Counted from the stretch's first letter, positions 53,451 to 62,064 are shown. The stretch is 64,000 nt of DNA from Candidatus Didemnitutus sp. (GCA_017991595.1 JAGOQJ010000004.1:124001-188000); one strand, 5' to 3'. The notes: generated by a model not told the origin, from the letters alone. Program-made: numbers and translations.

Positions 53451-53467
53451 GCCGGTTCCGTGCCAAT
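53451..53467 (-). promoter_or_regulatory. Candidate sigma-54 (-24/-12) promoter of glnN
   Basis: The minus strand reads TTGGCACGGAACCGGCT. TGGCACG is perfect for the -24 element, GG and GC are exactly 10 bp apart, and a T follows the GC. Only the TT before the GC is CG. The predicted start leaves a leader of about 65 nt before the glnN ATG. Nitrogen-controlled sigma-54 transcription of glutamine synthetase is well known in other bacteria. Confidence 0.6.
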
Positions 53468-53545
53468 CCTGTTACAGGCCCCGGAAAAATTCGGCTATGT
53501 CGGACTCTCCACCTGGGCTTTTCCAGCCGGGCGAGCCGGGACGCG

Positions 53546-53932
53546 TCACTCCTTCAGAGCTGATTTCGGCACGCGGCGGACCGTGATGAAGCGGGCGCGG
53601 AAGAGCTCGTCCATCAAGTCGCGCGTCGCTTGCGGAATCCGGTTCACCAACTCGTCCAACGGCGGCAGCGAGCCGCCTGTCTCGGGCTCCGGAGCCGCCT
53701 GCGTCGCGGCGGGGCTCGTCGGGGCGAAACCTTGCGCGCGCTGCTCGGCCAGGAAGGCGGATTCCTCGGCCTCGTCCGGCCCGAGTGGAGCGCCGTCGTC
53801 GGCCGACGGAGCATCCGTGAGGATGGAGCTGGCCGGGGCGTCCTCCTCGCCGGAGGCGGCAGGGGCAGCGGAAGTGGAGGCGCGAGGCTCGCCGGCCGGA
53901 AGGGCGACGGCGTCAGGCTCCGGCCTCAGTCG
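53546..53932 (-). CDS. dnaX: DnaX tau-specific C-terminal extension (-1 frame)
   Basis: This frame is open from the A9 tract in dnaX and continues for 128 codons without a stop, beginning [16 protein letters not shown] and ending at TGA (53546-53548). It is an acidic Pro/Ala-rich linker (about 85 residues), then a compact helical end with [23 protein letters not shown] and [14 protein letters not shown]. This is the layout of tau proteins: a flexible linker and a small terminal domain that binds the polymerase subunit. It has no start codon of its own and is reached only by slippage on the A9 tract, giving a protein of about 508 residues. Confidence 0.8.
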   Translation of the reverse strand, partial: RLRPEPDAVALPAGEPRASTSAAPAASGEEDAPASSILTDAPSADDGAPLGPDEAEESAFLAEQRAQGFAPTSPAATQAAPEPETGGSLPPLDELVNRIPQATRDLMDELFRARFITVRRVPKSALKE

Positions 53933-55071
53933 TTTTTTTTTGAGCCGTCCTCGGGCAGGCTCTCGGCCAGCGTCGCGATTTCCTTGATGAGACTGTCGAT
54001 CGCGCGCGCGCGGCTGGCCTCCACGGCCTTGAGCAGCGCCACCTCGAAATTGATCTTCTCGGACAGGCCGTGCTTTACGCCGCCTTCGCCTTCGCGGAGG
54101 CCGTCGAGCAGGCGGGTCAGTTGCTCCGTGGACATCGGCGTGCCGCCGAGCGCCTCGCTGCTGCCGCCCTTGGCGATGGCATCGAGCAATGCGCCGCGCA
54201 CATGCGCCTGCAGGTCGACCAGCATGCGGTAGAGATCGCGGCCCTGCTCATCGCACTCGTCGACGATCGCAATGATCCTGCGGTGATCGCCCGCGGCGAG
54301 CGCAGCGGCCAGCTCGGCGATCTTGGCGGCGGAGACGAGGCCGTAAACGTCGAGCACGTCGGGCTCGCCAATCTCGGCGCCGCAGAAGGAGATCATCTGG
54401 TCGAAAATCGACTGGGCGTCGCGCATGCCGCCGTCGGCCATGCGCGCGATGCTGTGCAGCGCCTCGTCGCTGACCTTGATTTGCTCCGCCTTGGCGATGG
54501 TCTTCAACCGCTGCACGATCAGCTCGGTGGGGATCGGCTTCAGGTCGAAGCGCTGGCAACGGGAGATGATGGTCGGCAGCACCTTTTGGACATCCGTCGT
54601 GGCGAAGATGAACTTCACGTGCGGCGGCGGCTCCTCGAGCGTCTTGAGCAGCGCGTTGAACGCCGCGGCCGAGAGCATGTGCACCTCGTCGATGATGTAG
54701 ACCTTGAACTGGCCTTGCGCCGGCGCGTAGCGGACGGTGTCGCGAAGTTCCCGCACCTGCTCGACGCCGTTGTTCGAGGCGCCGTCGATCTCGATGACGT
54801 CGAGGCAGGAGCCTTCGGCGATGGATTTCGCCATCGGGTCCGCGGGATCGAAGTCGGCCTTCGGGCCGCCAGTGACGTTGAGCGCCTTGGCGAAGATGCG
54901 CGCCGTGCTCGTCTTGCCGGTGCCGCGCGGGCCGACGAAGAGGTAGGCGTGCGCGATGCGGTTGCGGGCGATGGCGTTTTTCAGCGTCCGGACCACGTGG
55001 TCCTGTCCCACGACGTCGTCAAACGTCTGGGGGCGCCACTTGCGGGCGATGACTTGGTAGGAGCCGGACAT
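53926..55071 (-). CDS. dnaX: DNA polymerase III subunit gamma (frame-0 product of dnaX)
   Basis: Clamp-loader ATPase of the replicative polymerase, 381 residues in frame 0. Markers are the N-terminal [22 protein letters not shown], Walker [23 protein letters not shown] (Walker B), SRC (sensor/arginine finger) and the helical third domain. The zinc-binding Cys cluster usual between Walker A and B is absent: the loop reads [18 protein letters not shown] without the normal four cysteines. Frame 0 ends at TGA just after nine consecutive A residues (SKKND). Slippage there gives the tau form. The SRP RNA gene lies immediately upstream. Confidence 0.95.
   Translation of the reverse strand: MSGSYQVIARKWRPQTFDDVVGQDHVVRTLKNAIARNRIAHAYLFVGPRGTGKTSTARIFAKALNVTGGPKADFDPADPMAKSIAEGSCLDVIEIDGASNNGVEQVRELRDTVRYAPAQGQFKVYIIDEVHMLSAAAFNALLKTLEEPPPHVKFIFATTDVQKVLPTIISRCQRFDLKPIPTELIVQRLKTIAKAEQIKVSDEALHSIARMADGGMRDAQSIFDQMISFCGAEIGEPDVLDVYGLVSAAKIAELAAALAAGDHRRIIAIVDECDEQGRDLYRMLVDLQAHVRGALLDAIAKGGSSEALGGTPMSTEQLTRLLDGLREGEGGVKHGLSEKINFEVALLKAVEASRARAIDSLIKEIATLAESLPEDGSKKND
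53933..53941 (-). other. A9 slippage site in dnaX
   Basis: The coding strand has nine consecutive A residues directly before the frame-0 end (TCA-AAA-AAA-AAC-GAC-TGA). A tract of this length is the known transcriptional slippage signal of Thermus thermophilus dnaX. Nine bases downstream, GGCCGG (53920-53925) can pair with CCGGCC (53894-53899), a possible stimulatory stem-loop. Confidence 0.8.
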
Positions 55072-55189
55072 CGGAAAACGGAATGAAGAGTGCGGATTGC
55101 GGAATGTTCAAGCCCCGCGTTGCGCCGAGGAGGCGCAATCGCCGCATCCCGCTCGCGGCGTCCGGCGATGCGCCGGGAAAAATAAAAGT

Positions 55190-55285
55190 GGCCAGGCACT
55201 CCACGGCACTGGGAGAACGTCGTTGCCGTTGCTACCTTCCGGTCCTGGCGGAGTTCACGCGCCTGCCCATGCATGGCACCTGGCC
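55190..55285 (-). ncRNA. ffs: Signal recognition particle RNA, small bacterial type (4.5S)
   Basis: The minus strand contains the conserved SRP domain IV core CAGGACCGGAAGGTAGCA, including the GGAAGG... tetraloop side that binds Ffh, inside a long hairpin. The ends GGCCAGG and CCTGGCC pair, giving about 96 nt. TTTTATT follows as a terminator (55181-55187). Position next to dnaX is a common bacterial arrangement. The ends are estimated from base pairing. Confidence 0.92.
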
Positions 55286-55407
55286 GCCGCGGACCGTAGG
55301 TCGGATGACCTGCGCCGCAACCACGAAATGTGCGGCGAACGATTTGGATGCGCGCGCGAGTGGACTGTCGCCAGCGCCCTCGTGCAACGGCGCGGCGAGG
55401 CCGAGGC

Positions 55408-55893
55408 TTAGTCGTCGACATCGCCGCCACGCGGCGGAGGCGGCGGAGCTTCGTCCGCGTGCGGCGGACGATCGCGACGCTCGCCGCGTTTGCCGCCTTC
55501 GCTGCGACGCTGCTCCATCAGGCGGCGGAGACGCTCGCGCCGCTCGGCGTTGATCTTGTCGAATTTGACCTTCTGCTCCGGCGTGAGCTGCGCCGAAATC
55601 TCGCGCTCGAGGCGTTCGAGCAGCTGGCGGGTGCCAGCCAGGCTCTCGACGCGCAGTTCGGCGAGCGCGTCGACGTTGCGCTTCACGATCGGGCGGAGCG
55701 CCTCCACTTGCGCAGGAGTGAGGTCGAGCCGCTTCACGAGCATCTCGAGCCGGGCCGGGCCCCACTGCTCGGGGACAAAATGCTTTTTCACGATCTCGCG
55801 GCCGACGCGCCAGGCGACGACGCCACCGGTCACCGCTCCGGCGAGAAAGATGCCGGTGAGCAGCAGGACGAGCTTCCAGGGGTTGGCGGTCAT
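55408..55893 (-). CDS. Spy/CpxP-like periplasmic protein
   Basis: A 161-residue protein anchored or secreted by an N-terminal hydrophobic segment (about 6-27, WKLVLLLTGIFLAGAVTGG). The helical domain carries two LTPxQ motifs (LDLTPAQVEALRPI and AQLTPEQKVKFDKI), the signature of Spy/CpxP/zinc-resistance-type periplasmic sensors and chaperones. The tail is Arg-rich, then Pro-rich (APPPPPRGG). It is coupled by ATGA to the gene upstream and is third in an ECF-sigma operon, which suggests an envelope-stress or metal-stress function. Confidence 0.82.
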   Translation of the reverse strand: MTANPWKLVLLLTGIFLAGAVTGGVVAWRVGREIVKKHFVPEQWGPARLEMLVKRLDLTPAQVEALRPIVKRNVDALAELRVESLAGTRQLLERLEREISAQLTPEQKVKFDKINAERRERLRRLMEQRRSEGGKRGERRDRPPHADEAPPPPPRGGDVDD

Positions 55894-56186
55894 GACTCGG
55901 CGAGCACTTCGCTGACGATATCCACCGTGAGCACGTCGAACTCGGCCTCGGAGGAGGCGCTGGTGAAACCGTAGGCCACGGCGGCCACGCTGAGGGCGCC
56001 GGCGGCGAAGAGGCCGCGCAGGGCGAATTTCTCCAGCAGCAATCGCGGCGAAGGCAGCGTGCGGACGGCCAGCCCGAGCGCCGCCACGCGGGTGGCGAAA
56101 CCATACGGCGCCGCAGCGTCGCGCTCGTCGCGAGCGCGACGGGCGAGAGCGGTCAGGCGCGGCCAAGCTTCGTGGTGCGGGTTCAT
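55890..56186 (-). CDS. Small membrane protein, candidate anti-sigma factor
   Basis: A 98-residue protein with a soluble basic N-terminal half (WPRLTALARRARDERDAA), one hydrophobic helix (about 57-77, GLFAAGALSVAAVAYGF) and a short acidic periplasmic tail. It overlaps the sigma-factor stop and the next start by ATGA on both sides. Size, single helix and position immediately after an ECF sigma gene suggest an anti-sigma role. No conserved anti-sigma motif is visible, so this is contextual. Confidence 0.72.
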   Translation of the reverse strand: MNPHHEAWPRLTALARRARDERDAAAPYGFATRVAALGLAVRTLPSPRLLLEKFALRGLFAAGALSVAAVAYGFTSASSEAEFDVLTVDIVSEVLAES

Positions 56187-56770
56187 GACTTCTCCTGAGT
56201 TTTGAGTTCCTGGAACATCTTTTGCAATTTCCGACGCGCCCGGAAGGCGCGCACCTTGATCATCGAATGGCCCCAGCCGGTGAGGGCCGAAATCTCGGCC
56301 ACCGACTTCTGCTCGAGGTCGAGCAGCTGGATCACCGTGCGGTCGGCGGGAGCGAGCTGGTCGAGCAGCCGGTGCACGAGCTCTCGGGCCGCCAACGCGT
56401 CGCTGGGCGCCTCGGCACCGGTGTCGCTGAGGACGTTGTCGAGCACCTCCGCCTCGGTTTCCGAGAGGTCCGCCCAACGGAACTCCGGGCGGCGTTTCTG
56501 CGCGCGGAGCTGGTCGATGCATGTCGTCACCGCGATGCGCGACACCCAATGGGTGAACGGCACGTTGCCCTGATACTGTGCGAGGCGGGTGAACATCTTC
56601 AGAAACACGTCCTGGGCGAGATCCTCCTCGGCGACGCGCCGGGGCAGGTGCGAGCGCACGATGCGGATGACGAGCGGGTAAAGGTGCTCCACGAGCTCAC
56701 GCGCCGCCATTTGATCGCGGCGGCGGACGCGTTCGAGGCAAGCGACCAGATCGAACGTCTCGTCAGCCAT
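56183..56770 (-). CDS. ECF-type RNA polymerase sigma factor
   Basis: Sigma-70 family factor of the ECF/RpoE class, 195 residues. Region 2 has EEDLAQDVFLKMFTRLAQYQG and FTHWVSRIAVTTCIDQLR. Region 4 has LAPADRTVIQLLDLEQKSVAEISALTGWGHSMIKVRAFRARRKLQ with the helix-turn-helix. It heads a three-gene ATGA-coupled operon with a small membrane protein and a Spy-like periplasmic protein. The operon layout is that of a self-contained envelope-stress circuit. Confidence 0.93.
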   Translation of the reverse strand: MADETFDLVACLERVRRRDQMAARELVEHLYPLVIRIVRSHLPRRVAEEDLAQDVFLKMFTRLAQYQGNVPFTHWVSRIAVTTCIDQLRAQKRRPEFRWADLSETEAEVLDNVLSDTGAEAPSDALAARELVHRLLDQLAPADRTVIQLLDLEQKSVAEISALTGWGHSMIKVRAFRARRKLQKMFQELKTQEKS

Positions 56771-56860
56771 GAGGAGCTTGGGAGCAGTGTGAGCACATCT
56801 GGGGAGACGCGCCCCTCGCCCCCGCAGTTACGCCCCACCCCGCCTGCCGTGCCGTGCGCT

Positions 56861-58006
56861 TCACTGGCGGTCCACCTTGCGGAACATCCAGATGCCCAGA
56901 GCCTGAAAGAGGATGTTGGGCATCCACATCAACAGATCAGGCCGCAGGTCGGGCTTGTTGTCGAACCAACCGACCACGACCGTGAAAAAGTAATAAGCCA
57001 TGGCCAGCGCCAGCGCGAGGCCGAGGTTCGCCGAGGTCTCCTTGCGCGAGACCTTGATGCCGAGCGGGATGGCCAGCAACGCGAACGACAGCACCGAGAA
57101 CGCCATGGAGGCCTTCTCTTGGATGACGATCTGCACCTTCATCCGCTGCCGCGCGCGTTCCTCGGCGGACACTTTCGGGTCGGTCCGCCCCAGTCGCTCC
57201 CACTCGCTCATGAGTTGCGCAAAGGTGAGCCATTTGAGCTTCGTGCGCACGGTGCGCGCGCCGGTCACGCGATCCAGCGGCAAATCGAAGGTCGCTCGCT
57301 CCATCGAAGGATCCTGCGGGCTCTCGGAGACGAAGTCCTCCAAATCGCGCTCGTTGCGCACCTCGACCTGGGCATTGAAGACCGTGAGCCGGAGCTTGTT
57401 GCCTTCCTCGTCGTAGATGAGCCGGCCGCTTTGCGCGCGGGCAAACCGCTTCACCCGCCCCTGGCCGTCGATCTCCCAGATCCAGAAATCGAGCAGCGTG
57501 TTCTCGCCGCGCTTCTCGCCGGCATAGATGACGATGCCGGGAAAATCGCGGATGAATGTCTTCGGCACGATGAAGCTCAGCGGGTTCTTCCGCACCGCCG
57601 CGGCCAGTTCCTGCTGATACGCCGTGCGCGCCGCGGGCATGAATTGGAAATTCACCAGCAAACTCAGCCCCGTGCCGAGCAGCGCGAAGAAGAAAATCGG
57701 CGCCGAGATGCCCGCCACGCTCACGCCCGAGGCACGGATGGCCGTGATCTCGCGGTCCGATGACATGCGTCCGAGCACGAGCAACACGCCCGTGAGCACG
57801 CCCATCGGCAACGCATACGAAATCACAAACGGCACCAGCAACCCGATCAGCCGCAGAAAGGTCAGCAGCTCCAGCTGCCCCGCCAACACATAGCCGAGCA
57901 GGTCGCGCAGCGCGTTGCCGATCATCAGCACGAAGGCGAACAACCCGACCGAAGCCAAACACGTCAGCGCGACATTCGCGAAGATGTGCCGGTGGAGAAG
58001 CTTCAT
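56861..58006 (-). CDS. LptF/LptG-family LPS export permease
   Basis: Permease subunit of the Lpt machine that extracts lipopolysaccharide from the inner membrane, 381 residues. Three N-terminal membrane helices, a large periplasmic jelly-roll-like domain (about 120-290) and three C-terminal helices follow the YjgP/YjgQ layout, with the family start LLHRHIFANVALTCL and SDREITAIRASGVS after helix 3. F versus G cannot be decided alone. The ATG at 58006 begins the first helix. It fits with waaA in indicating an LPS-bearing outer membrane. Confidence 0.93.
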   Translation of the reverse strand: MKLLHRHIFANVALTCLASVGLFAFVLMIGNALRDLLGYVLAGQLELLTFLRLIGLLVPFVISYALPMGVLTGVLLVLGRMSSDREITAIRASGVSVAGISAPIFFFALLGTGLSLLVNFQFMPAARTAYQQELAAAVRKNPLSFIVPKTFIRDFPGIVIYAGEKRGENTLLDFWIWEIDGQGRVKRFARAQSGRLIYDEEGNKLRLTVFNAQVEVRNERDLEDFVSESPQDPSMERATFDLPLDRVTGARTVRTKLKWLTFAQLMSEWERLGRTDPKVSAEERARQRMKVQIVIQEKASMAFSVLSFALLAIPLGIKVSRKETSANLGLALALAMAYYFFTVVVGWFDNKPDLRPDLLMWMPNILFQALGIWMFRKVDRQ

Positions 58007-58189
58007 GAGGAACGCGACGTTGCGGACGCGTCCGCGGCGCCGCAATCCCGGTTTTCACGACTGACTCGCTCACCGCGGCCCGAGGTCGCACCGCCACAAC
58101 CGCGGCGAGCGAGCGTGTTAGCCCCGCATCGATCGCCCTTCCCTGCCCGCTTGCCTCCGGGCCGCGCCTGACTCCACTCTGTCGCCCCG

Positions 58190-59317
58190 ATGAAGTTCGA
58201 GCCCGCCAAACCCGCCATCTACGGCGAGACCCTCGCCACGCTCACCGCCGCCCTGACCGCGGCCGGCCAGCCGGCGTTCCGCGCGCGCCAGATCCTCGAC
58301 TGGCTCTACAAGAAGCGGGTCGGCACGTGGGACGAGATGACGAATCTCTCCAAGGACCTTCGCGCCTGGCTCGACACCACTTACGACCTCGCGCCCACGT
58401 CGTTCGTCCTCGACCGCCAATCCGGCGACGAGACCGACAAGCTCCTCCTCGAACTCCGCGACCGTTCGCTCATCGAGACCGTCATCATCCGCGCGCCCAT
58501 GGAAGGCGTCGGCGTCGACCGCTCGCGCAAGACCATCTGCATCTCCACGCAGGTCGGCTGCGCCATGGGCTGCAAGTTCTGCGCCTCCGGCCTCGAGGGC
58601 TTGAAGCGCAACCTCAGCGCCGGCGAGATCGTCCACCAACTCATCCAAGTCTGCCGCCAGGAGGACGCCCACACGCCGCGCGCCCGCGCCGAGTTGGCCT
58701 CGTTCGACAACATCGTCGTCATGGGCATGGGCGAGCCACTGCACAACTACGACGCCATCGTCCGCGCGCTCACCATCGTGAACGCCGAGTGGGGCCTCGG
58801 CTTCGGCGCCCGCCGCATCACGCTCTCCACCTCCGGCCTCGTCCCGAAGATCCTCCAACTCGCCGACGAGCCGCTCGGCATCCGCCTCGCCATCTCGCTC
58901 CACGGCGCCACCGACGAGGTCCGCGAACAGATCATGCCCGTGAACAAGCGTTACCCGCTCGCCGAACTGCTGCCGGCCGTGCGGACCTTCTCCGAGAAAC
59001 AAGGCCGCATGGTCACGCTCGAGTTCATCCTCATCGAGGAGATCAACGACTCCCTTGATCAGGCCGAGAAGCTGCGCGACATCGCCTACGACCTGCACGC
59101 GCACGTGAACCTTATCCCCTACAACACCGTCGTCGGCCTGCCGTGGAAGCGCCCGTCGATCACGCGACAGGAAAAATTCGCCGACGTGCTCCGCGCCGCC
59201 GGCGTGTCCGTCACGCTCCGTCGGGAAAAGGGGCACGACATCGCCGCCGCCTGCGGCCAGCTGCGCTTGCAAACCGAGAAAGAGCGCAACGCCGGCGCGC
59301 CCACGCCCGCCGTTTGA
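58190..59317 (+). CDS. rlmN: Dual-specificity RNA methyltransferase RlmN
   Basis: Radical-SAM enzyme that methylates C2 of A2503 in 23S rRNA and A37 in tRNAs, 375 residues. The cluster motif CAMGCKFC gives cysteines at 124, 128 and 131. STQVGC, NIVVMGMGEPLHNYD and STSGLVPKI are family elements, and the second catalytic Cys is in AAACGQL near the C-terminus. It lies upstream of metF on the same strand, with a terminator between. Confidence 0.96.
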   Translation: MKFEPAKPAIYGETLATLTAALTAAGQPAFRARQILDWLYKKRVGTWDEMTNLSKDLRAWLDTTYDLAPTSFVLDRQSGDETDKLLLELRDRSLIETVIIRAPMEGVGVDRSRKTICISTQVGCAMGCKFCASGLEGLKRNLSAGEIVHQLIQVCRQEDAHTPRARAELASFDNIVVMGMGEPLHNYDAIVRALTIVNAEWGLGFGARRITLSTSGLVPKILQLADEPLGIRLAISLHGATDEVREQIMPVNKRYPLAELLPAVRTFSEKQGRMVTLEFILIEEINDSLDQAEKLRDIAYDLHAHVNLIPYNTVVGLPWKRPSITRQEKFADVLRAAGVSVTLRREKGHDIAAACGQLRLQTEKERNAGAPTPAV

Positions 59318-59345
59318 TCGGCGCCGCACGGCGGCACATTGCTTG

Positions 59346-59370
59346 AAAAGTCGGCGCGATCCCGGCTTTT
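59346..59370 (+). terminator. Possible intrinsic terminator after rlmN
   Basis: AAAAGTCGG and CCGGCTTTT form a 9-bp stem with one G-T pair and a seven-base loop. The T residues are within the stem end (TTTTCT), so it is only moderately convincing. Confidence 0.5.
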
Positions 59371-59385
59371 CTGCCCGCCCATCCG

Positions 59386-59439
59386 ATATGTGACTCAGAC
59401 GGAGCTGGACACATATCATCAAATCCGGATGCATTGATG
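59386..59439 (+). promoter_or_regulatory. Two inverted repeats in the metF leader
   Basis: ATATGTG (59386-59392) pairs with CACATAT (59410-59416), and CATCAA (59417-59422) with TTGATG (59434-59439). The second repeat ends 5 bp before the metF ATG. They look like operators or a small leader structure in the place where methionine-pathway control would act. I cannot assign a regulator. Confidence 0.45.
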
Positions 59440-59444
59440 CTCAC

Positions 59445-60323
59445 ATGCCGCCCGATTCCAGCATCGCCGACCTTTTCAGCGCCCGACGACCGCTGCGTTC
59501 GCTGGAATTTTTCCCGCCCAAGGACGAGGCGCAGTTGCAGGCCATGCATGCGGCTGCGCACTCCCTGAAGCGCATCGCGCCGGATTTCGTTTCCGTCACC
59601 TACGGCGCCGGCGGCACCACCCGCGAGCGCACCGCCCGGGCGGCCGCGATGCTGCGGCAGGAATTCGGCTTCACCGTCATGCCCCACCTCACCTGCGTGG
59701 GACACTCCGCCGCCGACCTGCACGCCATCGCCGACCAGCTCCACGCCGAAGGCTACCGCAACATCATGGCCCTGCGTGGCGACCCGCCGAAGGGCGAGAC
59801 GACCTTCGTGCCGTATCATGACGGCCTGCGCTACGGCAGCGATCTCGTGCAACTCCTCAAGCAACGTCACCCCGACTTCTGCCTCGGTGTCGGCGGCTAC
59901 CCGGAGAAGCATCCCGAAGCGGTCAATGCCGCGGTCGACCTCGACAACCTCAAGCGCAAGGTCGACGCCGGCGCCTCGTTCATCACGACGCAGCTGTTCT
60001 TCGACAACACCATCTATTACCGCTTCGTCGAACGCTGCCGCGCACACGGCATCACCATCCCGATCCTGCCCGGCATCATGCCCGTGCTCTCGCTGAAGCA
60101 GATCAAGCGTTTCACTGAGATGTGCGGCGCGCACCTGCCCCCGCCGCTCGTCGCCCGCCTCGAAGCGGCCGCCGAGATTCCTGACGTCGTGGAAATCATC
60201 GGCATCGACTGGGCGCTCGACCAGATCCGCGGCCTGCTCGCCAACGGCGCGCCCGGCTACCACCTCTACATCATGAACCGCGCCAAAAGCGCGCTCGCGC
60301 TCGCGGCCGGCCTGGCCGCCTAA
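59445..60323 (+). CDS. metF: Methylenetetrahydrofolate reductase MetF
   Basis: FAD-dependent reduction of 5,10-methylene-THF to 5-methyl-THF for methionine synthesis, 292 residues. LEFFPPKDE contains the catalytic Glu, VTYGAGG and MPHLTC are the FAD/folate-site strands, and ALRGDPPKGE and FITTQLFFD are diagnostic. The length is typical of bacterial MetF. The leader holds two short inverted repeats directly before the start. No metE, metH or ahcY is in the window. Confidence 0.96.
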   Translation: MPPDSSIADLFSARRPLRSLEFFPPKDEAQLQAMHAAAHSLKRIAPDFVSVTYGAGGTTRERTARAAAMLRQEFGFTVMPHLTCVGHSAADLHAIADQLHAEGYRNIMALRGDPPKGETTFVPYHDGLRYGSDLVQLLKQRHPDFCLGVGGYPEKHPEAVNAAVDLDNLKRKVDAGASFITTQLFFDNTIYYRFVERCRAHGITIPILPGIMPVLSLKQIKRFTEMCGAHLPPPLVARLEAAAEIPDVVEIIGIDWALDQIRGLLANGAPGYHLYIMNRAKSALALAAGLAA

Positions 60324-60450
60324 AAGCAGCCCCGTCGCACGCGCTACACCGCGTTCGTGCGCCCTGCGATCCGGCGACCACGCGCACCATCAGCCGCACA
60401 CTTTCCCTCCATTGAGGGACTGGCCGGCGGGAGCCAAGGGGAGTATGTTC

Positions 60451-62052
60451 ATGCCCCCTTCCGCACGCTGCGTCCTCCACCCCACGCTGCGCCGATCCCA
60501 CCTCCCCGTGATTGCCCTTCCCCGTCCCGCGCTTCGCTTGTCCGACTCACCCTGCGCCGCACGCGGCGACAAGACCGCTCCGCATTTTGCCGGCGCACGC
60601 GCGCACCGACGTCTCGGACACACGCGCGCCTTCCCAATCCGTGAGCTATTCGTGGGTCTCGTCGCTGCTGCGTTCCTCCTGCCTGCGCTCCGGCTGCGCG
60701 CCGCGGAGCGGCCCGCGCCCGCCCGCCCCAACGTCATCGTCATCCTGACCGACGACCAAGGTTACAACGACGTCGGCTTCAATGGCGGCAAACAGATCCC
60801 CACTCCCAATCTCGACTCGATCGCGCGCAACGGCGTGCGCTTCACCAACGGCTACGTCACCTACGCCGTCTGCTCGCCCAGCCGTGCCGGATTGATCACC
60901 GGACGCTACCAGCAGCGCTTCGGCCACGAGCGCAATCCGCGCTGGGCCCCGCAGGATCCCCGCGTCGGCATGGCGCGCGAGGAGCGCACGCTCGCCGACG
61001 TCCTCGGCGCGGCCGGCTACCACTGCGGCCTCATTGGCAAATGGCACCTCGGCGCGCATCCCGATTTTCACCCGCTGCGCCGCGGCTTTCATGAATTCTT
61101 CGGCATGATCGGCGGCGGCAAACGCTATTTCCCGGCCGACCTCACGATCGACGATCCGCGCGACGCGAAGAACGAAGGCGAAAGCTACCGCACCAAGCTG
61201 ACGCGCGGCAATCAGACCGTCGAAACCACGAAATATCTCACCGACGCATTCTCCGACGAAGCCGTTGATTTCGTGGAGCGCAACCGCGAGCGCCCCTTCT
61301 TCCTCTACCTCGCCTACAACGCCCCGCACTCGCCCCTGCAGGCACCGGACGAATACCTCGCGCGGTTCCCTGACATCCAGAATCCCAAGCGCCGCACTTA
61401 CGCCGCGATGGTCAGCGCCGTCGACGACGGCGTCGGCCGCGTGCTCACCCGCCTGCGCGAACTCGGGCTGGAGCGGAACACCCTCGTCTTCTTCCTCTCC
61501 GACAACGGCGGCCCCACGAACGACAACGCGTCAAACAATCACCCCTTGCGCGGCGGCAAGAGCAGCCCCTACGATGGCGGCTGGCGCGTGCCCTTCGCCG
61601 TGCAGTGGCCGGACCGGATCCCGCGCGGCCAGGACTACAATCATCCCGTGTCCGCGCTGGATATCTTCGCCACCGCCGCGCACGTCGCCGGAGCGAAGCC
61701 CGACCCCGCGCGTCCGCTCGACGGCGTGAATCTCCTGCCCTACGTCAACGGCCAGATCACCACGCCGCCGCACGAAGCCATCTACCTGCGCATGTATGAT
61801 CGCGGCGCCTACGCTGTCCGCAGCGGCGACTGGAAACTCGTCATCACCGGCAAGGACCAAGCGCCTCAACTCTTCAACGTGAGCAAGGACATTGGCGAAA
61901 CGCGCGACCTCGCGCAGAAGGAGCCCGAGCAACTCCGTCGCCTCGAAGCCTTGCGCACGGCGTGGGACGCCCAGTTGATCCCGCCCGCCTTCCCCGGCCT
62001 GCAATCCGAAGCCCCTGCCACCGGCGCCGCCAAACCAAAGGCCAAGCAGTAG
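60451..62052 (+). CDS. Sulfatase, formylglycine type (arylsulfatase A-like)
   Basis: Hydrolyses sulfate esters, probably of polysaccharides or glycosaminoglycan-like substrates. The active-site signature CSPSR is at about 141-145 (Cys becomes formylglycine), with NVIVILTDDQG (metal Asps), GKWHLG and LSDNGGP as further sulfatase motifs. A hydrophobic segment ending LRLRAAE (about 69-85) is the likely export signal. The ATG at 60451 has AAGGGGAG upstream but leaves a long basic stretch before that signal. A GTG at VGLVAAAF would give a standard signal peptide and may be the true start. No anaerobic maturase or other sulfatase is nearby. Confidence 0.9.
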   Translation: MPPSARCVLHPTLRRSHLPVIALPRPALRLSDSPCAARGDKTAPHFAGARAHRRLGHTRAFPIRELFVGLVAAAFLLPALRLRAAERPAPARPNVIVILTDDQGYNDVGFNGGKQIPTPNLDSIARNGVRFTNGYVTYAVCSPSRAGLITGRYQQRFGHERNPRWAPQDPRVGMAREERTLADVLGAAGYHCGLIGKWHLGAHPDFHPLRRGFHEFFGMIGGGKRYFPADLTIDDPRDAKNEGESYRTKLTRGNQTVETTKYLTDAFSDEAVDFVERNRERPFFLYLAYNAPHSPLQAPDEYLARFPDIQNPKRRTYAAMVSAVDDGVGRVLTRLRELGLERNTLVFFLSDNGGPTNDNASNNHPLRGGKSSPYDGGWRVPFAVQWPDRIPRGQDYNHPVSALDIFATAAHVAGAKPDPARPLDGVNLLPYVNGQITTPPHEAIYLRMYDRGAYAVRSGDWKLVITGKDQAPQLFNVSKDIGETRDLAQKEPEQLRRLEALRTAWDAQLIPPAFPGLQSEAPATGAAKPKAKQ

Positions 62053-62064
62053 TGAGCGAGCAAA

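Noticed and set aside
55072..55189. Small protein in the gap after the dnaX start
   Set aside because: Short frames there have no ribosome-binding site or similarity, and the adjoining stretch is the SRP RNA and its terminator.
59318..59444. SAM or SAH riboswitch before metF
   Set aside because: The leader is too short after the rlmN terminator and shows none of the conserved cores I know. Only short palindromes are present.
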